A stretch of DNA of 64,000 bases, taken from positions 1,240,001 to 1,304,000 of the forward strand of contig NZ_LT629802.1 in the NCBI RefSeq assembly GCF_900106045.1, in the 5' to 3' direction. The notes under the pieces were generated by a model that was not told the origin of the DNA, made no database searches, and saw nothing but the letters and a program-made list of their open reading frames with translations. This document shows positions 26,548 through 34,820 of this stretch, piece after piece (position 1 is the first letter of the stretch; every line of letters begins with the position of its first letter). Both the position numbers and the translations under genes were made by a program. This DNA is from Pseudomonas mucidolens. Lineage in GTDB: Bacteria; Pseudomonadota; Gammaproteobacteria; Pseudomonadales; Pseudomonadaceae.

Positions 26548-27792
26548 TCAATGCGCCGGTGCCGACGCTGCCGTCGGGCGCGGAGTGCCGGTCCTGATGC
26601 ATTTGTTCAGGGCTTGATGCACATCCGCCAGCAGATCCGCGACATCCTCCAAGCCCACCGACAGACGCACCAATCCCTCGGAAATACCATGCTGGACGCG
26701 TTCTTCGGGCGTATAGCTGGAGTGAGTCATGCTCGCTGGATGTTGGGCCAGCGATTCGGCGTCGCCCAGACTGACTGCGCGGCTGAACAGCTTGAGCGCA
26801 TTCATGAAGCGCTTTCCGGTGGCAATGCCGCCCTTGAGTTCAAAGGCGAGCATGCCGCCGGGCAGCTTCATTTGGCGTTCAGCCAAGGCGTATTGTGGGA
26901 AACAGCGCAGTCCTGGGTAGGTCACCGACTCAACGGCCGGGTGGGCCTGCAACGCTTCGGCCACGGCCTGGGCGTTGCTGCAATGACGGTCCATGCGCAA
27001 GGCCAGGGTCTTGAGGCCGCGCATCAGCAGGAAGGCATCCTGGGGCGACAACACGGCGCCAGTCAGGTCTTTCAAGCCTTGCAGGCGAATCCGTCGCGCC
27101 AGGTCGTGGCGGCATACGGCGATCCCGGCGGTGATATCGCCGTGGCCGCTGAGGTATTTGGTGGCGGAATGCACCACCACATCGGCGCCCAGTTCCAGCG
27201 GGCGTTGCAGGTAAGGGGTGCAGTAGGTGTTGTCGACCACCAGGGTAATGCCTGGTTGTTGATGGGCGAGCGCGGCCACGGCGGCAATGTCCACCAGTTG
27301 CAGGTTGGGGTTGGCCGGGGTTTCGCAGTAGATCATGCGGGTGGCGGGGGAGAGCGCCTCGCTTAGGGCATCCAGGTCCGAAAGGTCGACATGACGCACC
27401 TTGACCCCGAATTCGCCAATGCCATGGTGCAGCAGGGCAAAGGTGCAACCGTACAGGGTCTGGCTGACGATAATTTCATCGCCAGGGCGCAGCAAGGTCC
27501 AGAACGTCGCGGCAATCGCGCCCATGCCGGAACTGAAAGCCACCGCCGCCTCACCTCCTTCCAAGGCCGCCATGCGCGATTCCAGCAGCGCCAGCGTGGG
27601 GTTGGAAATGCGCGTATAGAAGTGCCCACTTTCTTCGCCGGCAAAGCAACCTGCGCCGTATTCAACGGTGGGAAACGCAAAGGTCGCCGACAGGTAAATC
27701 GGTGGTACCAGGGCGCCATGGTGATCTTGCGGGTCATAACCATGGTGGATGGCACGGGTAGAAAAGCCCAAGGCGCTGTGTTTATTTTTCAT
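26548..27792 (-). CDS. mdeA: L-methionine gamma-lyase
   Basis: A PLP enzyme of 414 residues that splits L-methionine into methanethiol, 2-oxobutyrate and ammonia. It follows the P. putida enzyme closely: the conserved start TRAIHHGYDPQDH, Tyr114 and the diagnostic Cys116 (TLYGCTF), and PLP-binding Lys212 in SATKYLSGHGD (Lys211 in P. putida, shifted by one inserted residue). The C-terminus is longer than the usual 398 residues, ending in a Pro/Ala-rich tail from about residue 400. It is divergent from the Lrp-type gene mdeR, which is its known activator in P. putida. No mdeB dehydrogenase subunit gene follows. Confidence 0.95.
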   Translation of the reverse strand: MKNKHSALGFSTRAIHHGYDPQDHHGALVPPIYLSATFAFPTVEYGAGCFAGEESGHFYTRISNPTLALLESRMAALEGGEAAVAFSSGMGAIAATFWTLLRPGDEIIVSQTLYGCTFALLHHGIGEFGVKVRHVDLSDLDALSEALSPATRMIYCETPANPNLQLVDIAAVAALAHQQPGITLVVDNTYCTPYLQRPLELGADVVVHSATKYLSGHGDITAGIAVCRHDLARRIRLQGLKDLTGAVLSPQDAFLLMRGLKTLALRMDRHCSNAQAVAEALQAHPAVESVTYPGLRCFPQYALAERQMKLPGGMLAFELKGGIATGKRFMNALKLFSRAVSLGDAESLAQHPASMTHSSYTPEERVQHGISEGLVRLSVGLEDVADLLADVHQALNKCIRTGTPRPTAASAPAH

Positions 27793-27915
27793 GCGGAACT
27801 CTCCTTTTTTCCTACAATGCTATGCTCATAACCGAGGCTGAACGTTGCTTGTTTTGCCGGAAAAAAGTGCATGACTGGAATATAAATCTACAAAAACAAC
27901 AATGTGAGGCAAAAC
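27793..27915. promoter_or_regulatory. Divergent mdeA/mdeR control region
   Basis: The 123 bases between the divergent genes are AT-richer than the coding regions and must carry both promoters and the Lrp-type binding site. No repeat stands out clearly enough to mark the operator. Confidence 0.5.
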
Positions 27916-28386
27916 ATGCCCTTGAGTCTGGACCGTACCGACAAAGCGCTGCTCGATGCCTTGCAAGGCAATGCGCGCCTGACCGTGGCCGAGCTGGCCG
28001 AACGTGTTTCCCTCACCACGTCACCTTGCTGGCGCCGTGTGAAAAACCTCGAAGACAGCGGCCTGATCAGCGGCTACCAGGCGATCCTTTCGCCCAAGGC
28101 CCTGGGTTACGGGGTGACGGCGTTTGTCAGCATCATGATGGACACTCACTCCAAGGAAATCGCCCGCGCGTTTGAACAGCGTCTGCTGAACATTCCCGAA
28201 ATCGTTGCCTGCCACAACGTGTCGGGGCGCTATGATTTTTTGCTGGAGGTGGTAGCCAGAGACCTGGAGTCCTTCGGCGAATTTGCCCGTGAGGTATTGC
28301 AGACATTGCCCTGCGTGAAGGAAATCTATTCGAGCTTTTCCTACAAATCGGTCAGGCCGTTGCGGGTGATACCGGTACCGGCGTAA
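27916..28386 (+). CDS. mdeR: Lrp/AsnC-family activator of methionine gamma-lyase
   Basis: A 156-residue Lrp/AsnC regulator with an N-terminal helix-turn-helix (LTVAELAERVSLTTSPCWRR) and a C-terminal RAM effector domain (VSGRYDFLLEV). GAGG lies seven bases before the ATG at 27916; the ORF opens four codons earlier with GTG. Divergence from the methionine gamma-lyase gene reproduces the P. putida mdeR/mdeA layout, in which methionine is the likely effector. Its 3' end overlaps the convergent histidine-phosphatase gene by 46 bases. Confidence 0.92.
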   Translation: MPLSLDRTDKALLDALQGNARLTVAELAERVSLTTSPCWRRVKNLEDSGLISGYQAILSPKALGYGVTAFVSIMMDTHSKEIARAFEQRLLNIPEIVACHNVSGRYDFLLEVVARDLESFGEFAREVLQTLPCVKEIYSSFSYKSVRPLRVIPVPA

Positions 28387-29009
28387 GCGTGCAGTTGTTC
28401 AAGGGCAAGGTGCCAATCCTGACTGGCCACACTACCCAACACTTTGAGCTTGCCGTGTGCCGTCAATTCGACAAACAGCGAACTGCCGTATTCCGCATTG
28501 TCTGCGTGGGGATAACCCAGCGCCCGCTCGAGATCGCTGATGCAGCCGCTGTGGGTGACCAGCAGCAGATTGCGTCCCACGAGTTTGTGCGTATACACAT
28601 CGTGCACGATGGCTCTGCCACACAGGGTCTGTCGGTCGGGTAACACGTGTACCTTGGCGAACATCAATCGCGAGGTTTGCAGGGTACGGGTAGCGGGACT
28701 GCTGAACACGTCGCTGTGGGGCATGCCCAGGGCATGGAACGCACTGCCGACGGCCGCCGCCGAAGCGCCGCCAGGGCGGGTCAGGCCATCGATAGGACCG
28801 AGGCAGGGGTTGTCGGAGCGGTCGCAACGCTCTGCGTGACGCACCAGCACGATAAGGCGGCCACTACGCCAGGCGGCCAGCGCTCCGGATGTGAGCAGGC
28901 GATGCTCCACGGCCAGGTTCTGCGGCGAACTGGGCCAGAGCATTGCGCTCGTCACCAGAAGACACAGGGCGAAGACTGCCACGAAGCGCAGCGATAACCG
29001 TTTCAGCAT
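28341..29009 (-). CDS. Histidine phosphatase, Ais/PmrG-like
   Basis: A 222-residue protein with an N-terminal signal anchor (about residues 3-24) and a histidine-phosphatase domain. LVRHAERCDRSDN carries the phospho-accepting His, SSPATRTLQTSRL carries the second Arg, and THSG carries the second His. The arrangement resembles the lipopolysaccharide core heptose-phosphate phosphatases (Ais/PmrG), so it may act in the periplasm on LPS phosphate (inference). The start at 29009 has AGGCGGA upstream; the ORF extends 33 codons further without a signal peptide. The gene overlaps the 3' end of mdeR. Confidence 0.8.
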   Translation of the reverse strand: MLKRLSLRFVAVFALCLLVTSAMLWPSSPQNLAVEHRLLTSGALAAWRSGRLIVLVRHAERCDRSDNPCLGPIDGLTRPGGASAAAVGSAFHALGMPHSDVFSSPATRTLQTSRLMFAKVHVLPDRQTLCGRAIVHDVYTHKLVGRNLLLVTHSGCISDLERALGYPHADNAEYGSSLFVELTAHGKLKVLGSVASQDWHLALEQLHAYAGTGITRNGLTDL

Positions 29010-29319
29010 TTCCGCCTGGCGCCGATATGAGCCGGGATAGGTCTGGATCGCGTCAATCACACTATTCACCCTGGGGAGCCTGGCCTTGCCATGTGCGTTG
29101 GCGGGCAATCTAGAGTCGGGTGCGTGGTCGGCCAGTGAAATCGATGTGAAAAAATTGCGCTTGGTCAGGGGGACATGCCCGGGCAGAGGTTTTCATGCAC
29201 CGCAAAAGGCCTATGAAGCGCAATGAGGTGACGCAAGAAGAATTGGTCTTGCCACCAAGGCGGTATCAGGGGCTTCCCGCGCTTAGGCTGAACAGCATGA
29301 CCGCAGTGTCAGGGCTTGG
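29010..29319. other. Intergenic region between divergent genes
   Basis: About 300 bases with no recognised gene. A 68-codon ORF starting at 29195 has no ribosome site or family pattern and is not accepted. Confidence 0.4.
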
Positions 29320-29347
29320 TTGTATTAAGAGTTTTCTTTCATATACT
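29320..29347 (+). promoter_or_regulatory. Sigma-70-like promoter for the PPC-domain gene
   Basis: TTGTAT and TATACT are separated by 16 bases, in an AT-rich stretch 108 bases before the start codon of the secreted PPC-domain protein. The -10 match is strong; the -35 match is four of six. Confidence 0.45.
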
Positions 29348-29454
29348 TCGAAAGAGAACTGTACATGCATACAGTGTTGTCCTACAGTCCATCCCAGGTG
29401 AACGGATTTCACCGGGCGCCTGAAGTCAATTTTTTAACTATGGATGGATAAAAA

Positions 29455-30918
29455 ATGAAATCGAAAAAAGCCTTTATGCTGGGTGCGGCCATGGCGGCCA
29501 CCTGCTTCGCTTCGACCTTTGCCCTGGCCGAGCAATACCCTTCGCAAGCGCCGGGAAAATTATCTGTCGAGGCGGTCAGGCACGCCGTCGATAGCGCCCT
29601 CAAGGCCGGCGGCAAGGTCGAGGCTGCGGCTATGTCGGCCGCACTCAAGCAAAAACTCAAAGCAGCCAAGACCGCCAAGCCCAAGGTGCGGACTGGCAAA
29701 GCCGCCGCTGCCAACGGTGCAGCGCAGGACAAGGTGATCGGCGAGCTGAAAAAACCAAGCCAGGAGCAACTGCAAAGTGCGGCGATTGCTGCGTTTACGC
29801 CGCTGTTCCCGACCCTGGATATCAACACGCTATACACCATCACGGGGGTCGAAACCGGCGCGGAAATCGCCTACCACTTCAATCTGCCGAAAAACTCGCG
29901 TATCCAGGTGCAACTGCTGAACCAGAGTGTCGGCACCGATATGTCCTTGACCCTGTTTCACGACGACGGCCAAGGTAATCTGACGCCTCTGGGCACCGCC
30001 GACGCAGCCGGCAATGCCGATGAATACCTGGATGGCGTGCTGCCGGCCGGTGATTACTATTGGTACATGGTGGCCAATACCGCCAGCAACTCGCAGTTCA
30101 GTTTCGGCGTGGCGGTGGACAGCAATATCGATGCCTTTGAACCCAACGACACGGCACAAGCCGCGTTCGCTTTGCCGGACGCCCTGAATCAGGTGACTGG
30201 CAACCTCGACAGCGTCAACGATGTCGATTATTTCGACTTCACCTCGCTGCGTGGGCAGGGCGTTGGCATGTTTCTCGGCGATGACGAGGAGGGCAACCGC
30301 AACCAGTGGATCTTCGAGCGGTTCGACGGCAACAACTGGGTCGTCATCCAGCCCGATAATACGTCCACCTACCCGAACCTGACCCCAGGTTATACCGTCA
30401 AGGTGCGAGTACGGGCGAATCCGGCAGTGACGCTCAATCCTCAGGCGCACTACAAGCTGACGCTGGGCTCGGCGCCACGGCTGAACCAAAGCAACGTGAA
30501 CGGCGACAACGTGGTGCGCATTCCCAGCTCGATCATGCAACTGGCCACCCAGGCGGCACGTAGCCTGAGCTGGAGCACCCAATGGTCGGACAGCACTGGC
30601 GAACCGCTGCGCGGCGTCACGCCAGTGCTCAGGGTCGACAAGCAGTTCGTTGACGCCGGCTACCGATGGGTCGATTACGAAGCCACGACCGGGGTTACTG
30701 GCGCGGCGTCCGGTAGTGTCAACCTGGGCACCTGCTCCGGTGACCTGCATGTGGTTTATCCAGACAGTTCGTCCGGCCAGACGTATAACTGGGATACCTG
30801 GTTCAACATGGGCGGCTGGCGGATCGAACTCAAGGAATTCCCGGGTGTCGGTGTCGGCGGCAACATCACGCAGTACGTCAGTCTGGGTCACATCTGCAGT
30901 CAGCGCATCGTGCCTTGA
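29455..30918 (+). CDS. Secreted protein with tandem PPC-like domains, function unknown
   Basis: A 487-residue exported protein with a signal peptide (cut ALA|EQ near residue 25). Residues 35-100 are rich in Ala and Lys. Two beta-sandwich segments of the bacterial pre-peptidase C-terminal type follow: the first at about 118-225, the second at about 226-345 with the signature DAFEPNDTAQAA and DVDYFDF. The last ~140 residues hold a separate beta-rich domain with two cysteines (LGTCSGDL, LGHICSQ). No peptidase domain is present, although PPC domains usually accompany one. The role could be surface binding or enzyme inhibition, but nothing in the context decides it. Confidence 0.7.
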   Translation: MKSKKAFMLGAAMAATCFASTFALAEQYPSQAPGKLSVEAVRHAVDSALKAGGKVEAAAMSAALKQKLKAAKTAKPKVRTGKAAAANGAAQDKVIGELKKPSQEQLQSAAIAAFTPLFPTLDINTLYTITGVETGAEIAYHFNLPKNSRIQVQLLNQSVGTDMSLTLFHDDGQGNLTPLGTADAAGNADEYLDGVLPAGDYYWYMVANTASNSQFSFGVAVDSNIDAFEPNDTAQAAFALPDALNQVTGNLDSVNDVDYFDFTSLRGQGVGMFLGDDEEGNRNQWIFERFDGNNWVVIQPDNTSTYPNLTPGYTVKVRVRANPAVTLNPQAHYKLTLGSAPRLNQSNVNGDNVVRIPSSIMQLATQAARSLSWSTQWSDSTGEPLRGVTPVLRVDKQFVDAGYRWVDYEATTGVTGAASGSVNLGTCSGDLHVVYPDSSSGQTYNWDTWFNMGGWRIELKEFPGVGVGGNITQYVSLGHICSQRIVP

Positions 30919-30941
30919 TCGATTCATCTGCGTGAGGCGGG

Positions 30942-31007
30942 GGCAGTCCATCCGGACTGCCAGGAAGTAAGGGTCTTGCAGGCAACCATTTCGAAGGCGT
31001 TGCCTGC
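30942..31007. terminator. Two hairpins between convergent genes
   Basis: GGCAGTCC-ATCC-GGACTGCC (30942-30961) and GCAGGCAAC with GTTGCCTGC around a 12-base loop (30978-31007) are both perfect stems. They lie between the PPC-protein stop and the convergent lipase stop. Neither is followed by a clear T-run, so bidirectional termination is only probable. Confidence 0.45.
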
Positions 31008-31019
31008 TACCGCTTTGTT

Positions 31020-33209
31020 TCAGACGATTGAATCAATATCAAGCGTGTGTGGAGCGCCGATTGGGCGACCTAATAGTGACGCGAATAACTCATGATCGCT
31101 TTCGACAGCGCGCGGCGCCATGGCCAATTGTTCCGCTACCCTGTTCTCTGGATGCGCCTCCCAGCGAAGCAAGTTGTCTGCCAGTACTTCAGGTTGCTGT
31201 GAAAACGAGCCGTAGACCTTCGCTTCGTCAACCTTATCCTTATGCACGGTCGCTAATCGGTCGTGGGTCTCTCGCACTTTATCGACCTCTCGGTTGAATG
31301 CATCAACTGCTGGTTCGTGGGTTTCACGATATTTGAAACTCCGCCCCCGCAAGTCATCGCGTTTACTGCGCAACTGGTCGGTAATTCGTGTCAGAGCACC
31401 ATCTACGAAATCGAATTCACGGTCGGTGACCAGCGAACTCTTGAGCTTCAGCGATTCCTGCGCACGTTTAAGAGCGGCCCAGCAACTGGGGATGTAGCCA
31501 CCCACCATTGAATGGTTACCGCCATGAAAAGCTTGAGAAATCAGGCCAGGCCGGTTGGGGAGTCCATTGATTTGCTGGACAGCCAGCGTGCAGGCGGCAT
31601 GCTGGGTAATGGTGTCGCAACCGGGCTCCCAGAGGATCGACGATTTCTCTTTGCCTCCAAGTTCTACCGGAAAGAAGTGACGCAACTTGCCGTGGTGTTC
31701 ATAGGGTTCACCGCTCAGGTTGGTGATGCCCGTAGCAAACACTGCGAGCCCCGCAGGGACGTTTACGAAAGTTAACGCTGCCCCTGTCGCATAGACGGAG
31801 GTCTTGGTGTTCATCCATGTTCCAGGCACGCTCGGCACTGGGTCGTTATGGTTGACCATGCGGTAATGCACTAAGTCAGCAGCGCCTTTTACAAAGGTAG
31901 CGTCAGCAGCTCTTGGGGAGCCGTAGGTGTACAGCACGATGTCAGCACGATACTTTTTCTGGCGGCGCAACATTTCCGAGAGCAGCAAGGTGATTGCCCC
32001 GCCCAAGCTATGGCCGCAAATAATCAGTTTCTGTCCGGTGAAAAACTTGTCGAGATATTTGGCCGTGAGGTCATAGACCTTCAGCGCAGCCTCATAGAAT
32101 CCTCGATGAACCTTACCCACGCCTTCCGCAAAGGGGACTTGGAGCGCATCGGCGTCCCGAAGACCATCAGCAAACTTCTCATTGGTGCCGCGTACGGAAA
32201 TCAGTACCAACTCATCGTTATGAGTGATAAACGCTTGGGTGTCGGTGTTATCAATTTGATTTCGATCATCAAGAAAATGAACACTGGCCGGATGTTCCTG
32301 TTTTTCTTCTAAATCCGGGCTGTTTGCTGGGTACAGATCAGGGTCAAACGGGACTATTTCCAAACGTTTGGAGTACGGTACATCTTCGTATAGCGGGTAG
32401 TACGCTTTGGTTTGGGCAGGGTCCGCTTTCCAGATTTCATCGAACTTCGCCAGAGCATCACCACACCAGTTACCCATGCTTGGTTTTTGTGGGAAATTTA
32501 CCTTTTTGTCTCTGATTGGCGTCTTATCTGGTGCCTGACCAAATTGGTTGTAGCTTAAGGTGGCCATAATGGCGAGCTGATACAGGTTTAGCGCACAGAA
32601 TTGCGAGTCGGTGGAGAGCATCGGGAGCAGGGCTCGCAATGGGCGAACTTCCAATACGTTGTGCTTGTTGGAAAGCAGGGAGACACCGCGTTCGCCGTGC
32701 TCGCGCATTAACTTGGCCCATCCCAGATTGGGTGGGTAGCGGCACTCGGCTTCAGGCGGTAAATGCGCAACATGATCAACCAAATGACGAACTTCGACTT
32801 GGCAGAAAAAGTCTGCACAGGCTTGCGCGGGGTTGCTTTGAGTCCGCGAGCCGTCTTTATGGGAGTAGCGAGTTTGCTCGGCGCGGACTTGAAGTTCGGT
32901 TATCGGGAGTGGGTAGTGGGGCCTTTCAAGTAGATACTCATAAAATTCTTTACCACCTCGATACTGTTCTTTGATAATTAACGCTATGGGACCTGCAAAG
33001 TGGTTTTCTACCTTGCCTGCCCCGGTACTGTCGAGTAGGCCTTTGTGGGAGTACCCCTCTGTATCGATAACCTCATAGGCCAGTCCCGCATAGGGTAGCC
33101 CCTCGCCCGACTCATCAACTAACTGAAAGCTGGTCCAGCGGCCTTGAACCGGACAGGTGAACATACGACTGTTTAACGGGTGCTTTAATTGCGCATCCAA
33201 ATTGCTCAT
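31020..33209 (-). CDS. Type VI secretion lipase effector (class-3 lipase)
   Basis: A 729-residue protein. The N-terminal ~110 residues form a beta-rich domain (FQLVDESGEGLPYAGLAYEV) common in lipases encoded beside vgrG. The class-3 lipase core spans about 320-580, with catalytic Ser401 in GHSLGGA, Asp456 in NHNDPVP and a likely His566 in GGNHSMVGGY. The C-terminal ~130 residues are charged and probably helical. It would be loaded on VgrG by the DUF4123 adaptor and hydrolyse lipids in rival cells. AAGGA precedes the ATG. Two lipoprotein genes directly upstream are the candidate immunity genes. Composition is AT-richer than the core genome. Confidence 0.88.
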   Translation of the reverse strand: MSNLDAQLKHPLNSRMFTCPVQGRWTSFQLVDESGEGLPYAGLAYEVIDTEGYSHKGLLDSTGAGKVENHFAGPIALIIKEQYRGGKEFYEYLLERPHYPLPITELQVRAEQTRYSHKDGSRTQSNPAQACADFFCQVEVRHLVDHVAHLPPEAECRYPPNLGWAKLMREHGERGVSLLSNKHNVLEVRPLRALLPMLSTDSQFCALNLYQLAIMATLSYNQFGQAPDKTPIRDKKVNFPQKPSMGNWCGDALAKFDEIWKADPAQTKAYYPLYEDVPYSKRLEIVPFDPDLYPANSPDLEEKQEHPASVHFLDDRNQIDNTDTQAFITHNDELVLISVRGTNEKFADGLRDADALQVPFAEGVGKVHRGFYEAALKVYDLTAKYLDKFFTGQKLIICGHSLGGAITLLLSEMLRRQKKYRADIVLYTYGSPRAADATFVKGAADLVHYRMVNHNDPVPSVPGTWMNTKTSVYATGAALTFVNVPAGLAVFATGITNLSGEPYEHHGKLRHFFPVELGGKEKSSILWEPGCDTITQHAACTLAVQQINGLPNRPGLISQAFHGGNHSMVGGYIPSCWAALKRAQESLKLKSSLVTDREFDFVDGALTRITDQLRSKRDDLRGRSFKYRETHEPAVDAFNREVDKVRETHDRLATVHKDKVDEAKVYGSFSQQPEVLADNLLRWEAHPENRVAEQLAMAPRAVESDHELFASLLGRPIGAPHTLDIDSIV

Positions 33210-33221
33210 TATTTGATTTCC

Positions 33222-34031
33222 TTATTCAGTGCAGTTGGGATAAATCGAACACTGTTTACCATCCGGCATTATGAATTCGCTGAAGTCTTTCTGATTTTTA
33301 CGGCAGAATGCATATTGGTCTTCCATGCCTTTACCCATGCACCGTCTCCAACCATTAGGAAACTTCAGCCAAGTATTCCCAATAGCAGGCCTTTCCTCAT
33401 CAGCCAGCTTGATCTTCAGCCTTACGGTTTTACCGGGCAGTTGATCCAGCGTGTAAGCCCCTACGGGACGCCCTTTTTTCACCATGCTCTGATCGTCAAC
33501 TTTTTTACAATCGAGGAGTTTAGTGATGTAGCGGTCAGGTCCGATAGTACGAAACAGCCACTGACACTGACCATTTATGGCGCTTTCTCCAGCAGCATCA
33601 AAAGCTCCTTTGTATTGTTCTTCCAGTTGCTCTCTAATAATAACCATTGCTGAGTCTGCGCCGAAGTCTCCCCGATCTTCCCCATAAGCTGCATAGATCT
33701 CCAGCTCAACGCGGTAGATGACCAATTGGCAACCTTCAGAAGTGCGATAGATGGGGATGTCATGCTCAGGCTTGTATCGTTCTTTGTAATCTAAGTGCCA
33801 TCTTTGATTGTAGCCAACATTGGGTTTTTTAACCGTACAGGTTTCTCCCTTGGCGGGTGCATACTTGGCGACTGCTTCATAAGTTACGTTCGGAGGGAAG
33901 TCAGCCGTAAAGGTGAAACTTTCCTGCTTCCCTGTAGCACACCCGGCTGTAAGAGCCATGCAGCTGCCCAAGAGCAGAGACTTAAGTTTTGTGCAAGAGC
34001 GGTGCTTCAGCTCTTCATCCAAAGTGCTCAT
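33222..34031 (-). CDS. Immunity lipoprotein candidate with chimeric N-terminus
   Basis: A 269-residue predicted lipoprotein; the lipobox is LTAGC with lipidated Cys31. The mature part is about 70% identical by eye to the neighbouring copy at 34044-34820. Its first 10-12 residues (MSTLDEELKH) do not belong to a signal peptide; they match the start of the lipase effector (MSNLDAQLKH), and the 12-base spacer and AAGGA upstream match too. The native start is missing, so a tandem duplication joined lipase codons to the lipoprotein. Whether the acidic leader still allows export is uncertain. Its expected role is to neutralise the lipase in the periplasm. Confidence 0.8.
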   Translation of the reverse strand: MSTLDEELKHRSCTKLKSLLLGSCMALTAGCATGKQESFTFTADFPPNVTYEAVAKYAPAKGETCTVKKPNVGYNQRWHLDYKERYKPEHDIPIYRTSEGCQLVIYRVELEIYAAYGEDRGDFGADSAMVIIREQLEEQYKGAFDAAGESAINGQCQWLFRTIGPDRYITKLLDCKKVDDQSMVKKGRPVGAYTLDQLPGKTVRLKIKLADEERPAIGNTWLKFPNGWRRCMGKGMEDQYAFCRKNQKDFSEFIMPDGKQCSIYPNCTE

Positions 34032-34043
34032 TGAGTGATTTCC

Positions 34044-34820
34044 TTATTCGGTACAGCCAGGATAAATTGTGCAGTCGCGGCCATCTGGCATTTTGAAGCT
34101 GCTGAAGTCCTCATAATTGCCATTACAGTAACCTCGTTGATCCTCGGGTCCCTCTCCCATGCAACGTTTCCAGCCGTTGGGAACTTTGACCCATGTGTCT
34201 CCCCAGCCGGGCTGCTGCTCATCAGCCAGCTTGATCTTCAGCTTCACGGTTTTACCGGGCAGTTGATTCAAGGTGTAAGCCCCTACGGGACGCTCTCTTG
34301 TCACTACACCCTGATCATCAATTTTTTTGCACTCGAGACCCTTCGAAAGACGACGCTTTGGTCCTTGAGTACGAAACATCCACTGGCACTGACCATTTAT
34401 GGCGCTTTCTCCAGTAGCATCAAAAACACCTTTGTATTGCTCCTCCAGTTGCTCTCTAATAATAACCATTGCTGAATCTGCGCCGAAGTCTCCACGATCT
34501 TCTCCATAAGCTCCGTAGACGTCCAGTTCAACGCGATAGATAGCTAATCTGCAACCTTCAGTGGTGCGGTAGATGGGGATTTCAGAGTCGATCTTGTATT
34601 TTTCTTTATAATCTAAGTGCCATCTTTGGTTGTAGCCAACGTCGGGCTTTTGAGCCGTGCAGGTTTCTCCCTTGGCGGGTGCATACTTGACTACTGCCTG
34701 ATAAGTGAAGTTTGGAGGTAGATCAGCCGTAAAGGTAAAGCTTTCCGACTTCCCAGTAGCACACCCTGCTGTCAGGACTATGAAGCCGCCCAGGAGCAGA
34801 GTTCTAAGTGTTTGTGTCAT
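34044..34820 (-). CDS. Immunity lipoprotein candidate, normal copy
   Basis: A 258-residue predicted lipoprotein with a regular signal peptide (MTQTLRTLLLGG…) and the lipobox LTAGC, giving lipidated Cys20. The mature domain has about eight cysteines and shared blocks such as GYNQRWHLDYKE, GEDRGDFGADSAMVIIREQL and GESAINGQCQW. The start overlaps the adaptor stop as ATGA; a longer ORF start at 34841 is less likely. It is followed after 12 bases by the chimeric copy. It sits between adaptor and effector, which is typical for immunity genes of T6SS lipases. No named family was recognised. Confidence 0.82.
   Translation of the reverse strand: MTQTLRTLLLGGFIVLTAGCATGKSESFTFTADLPPNFTYQAVVKYAPAKGETCTAQKPDVGYNQRWHLDYKEKYKIDSEIPIYRTTEGCRLAIYRVELDVYGAYGEDRGDFGADSAMVIIREQLEEQYKGVFDATGESAINGQCQWMFRTQGPKRRLSKGLECKKIDDQGVVTRERPVGAYTLNQLPGKTVKLKIKLADEQQPGWGDTWVKVPNGWKRCMGEGPEDQRGYCNGNYEDFSSFKMPDGRDCTIYPGCTE

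Noticed and set aside
29195..29401. A 68-codon ORF before the PPC-protein gene
   Set aside because: It has no ribosome site or family pattern, and it crosses the likely promoter of the next gene.
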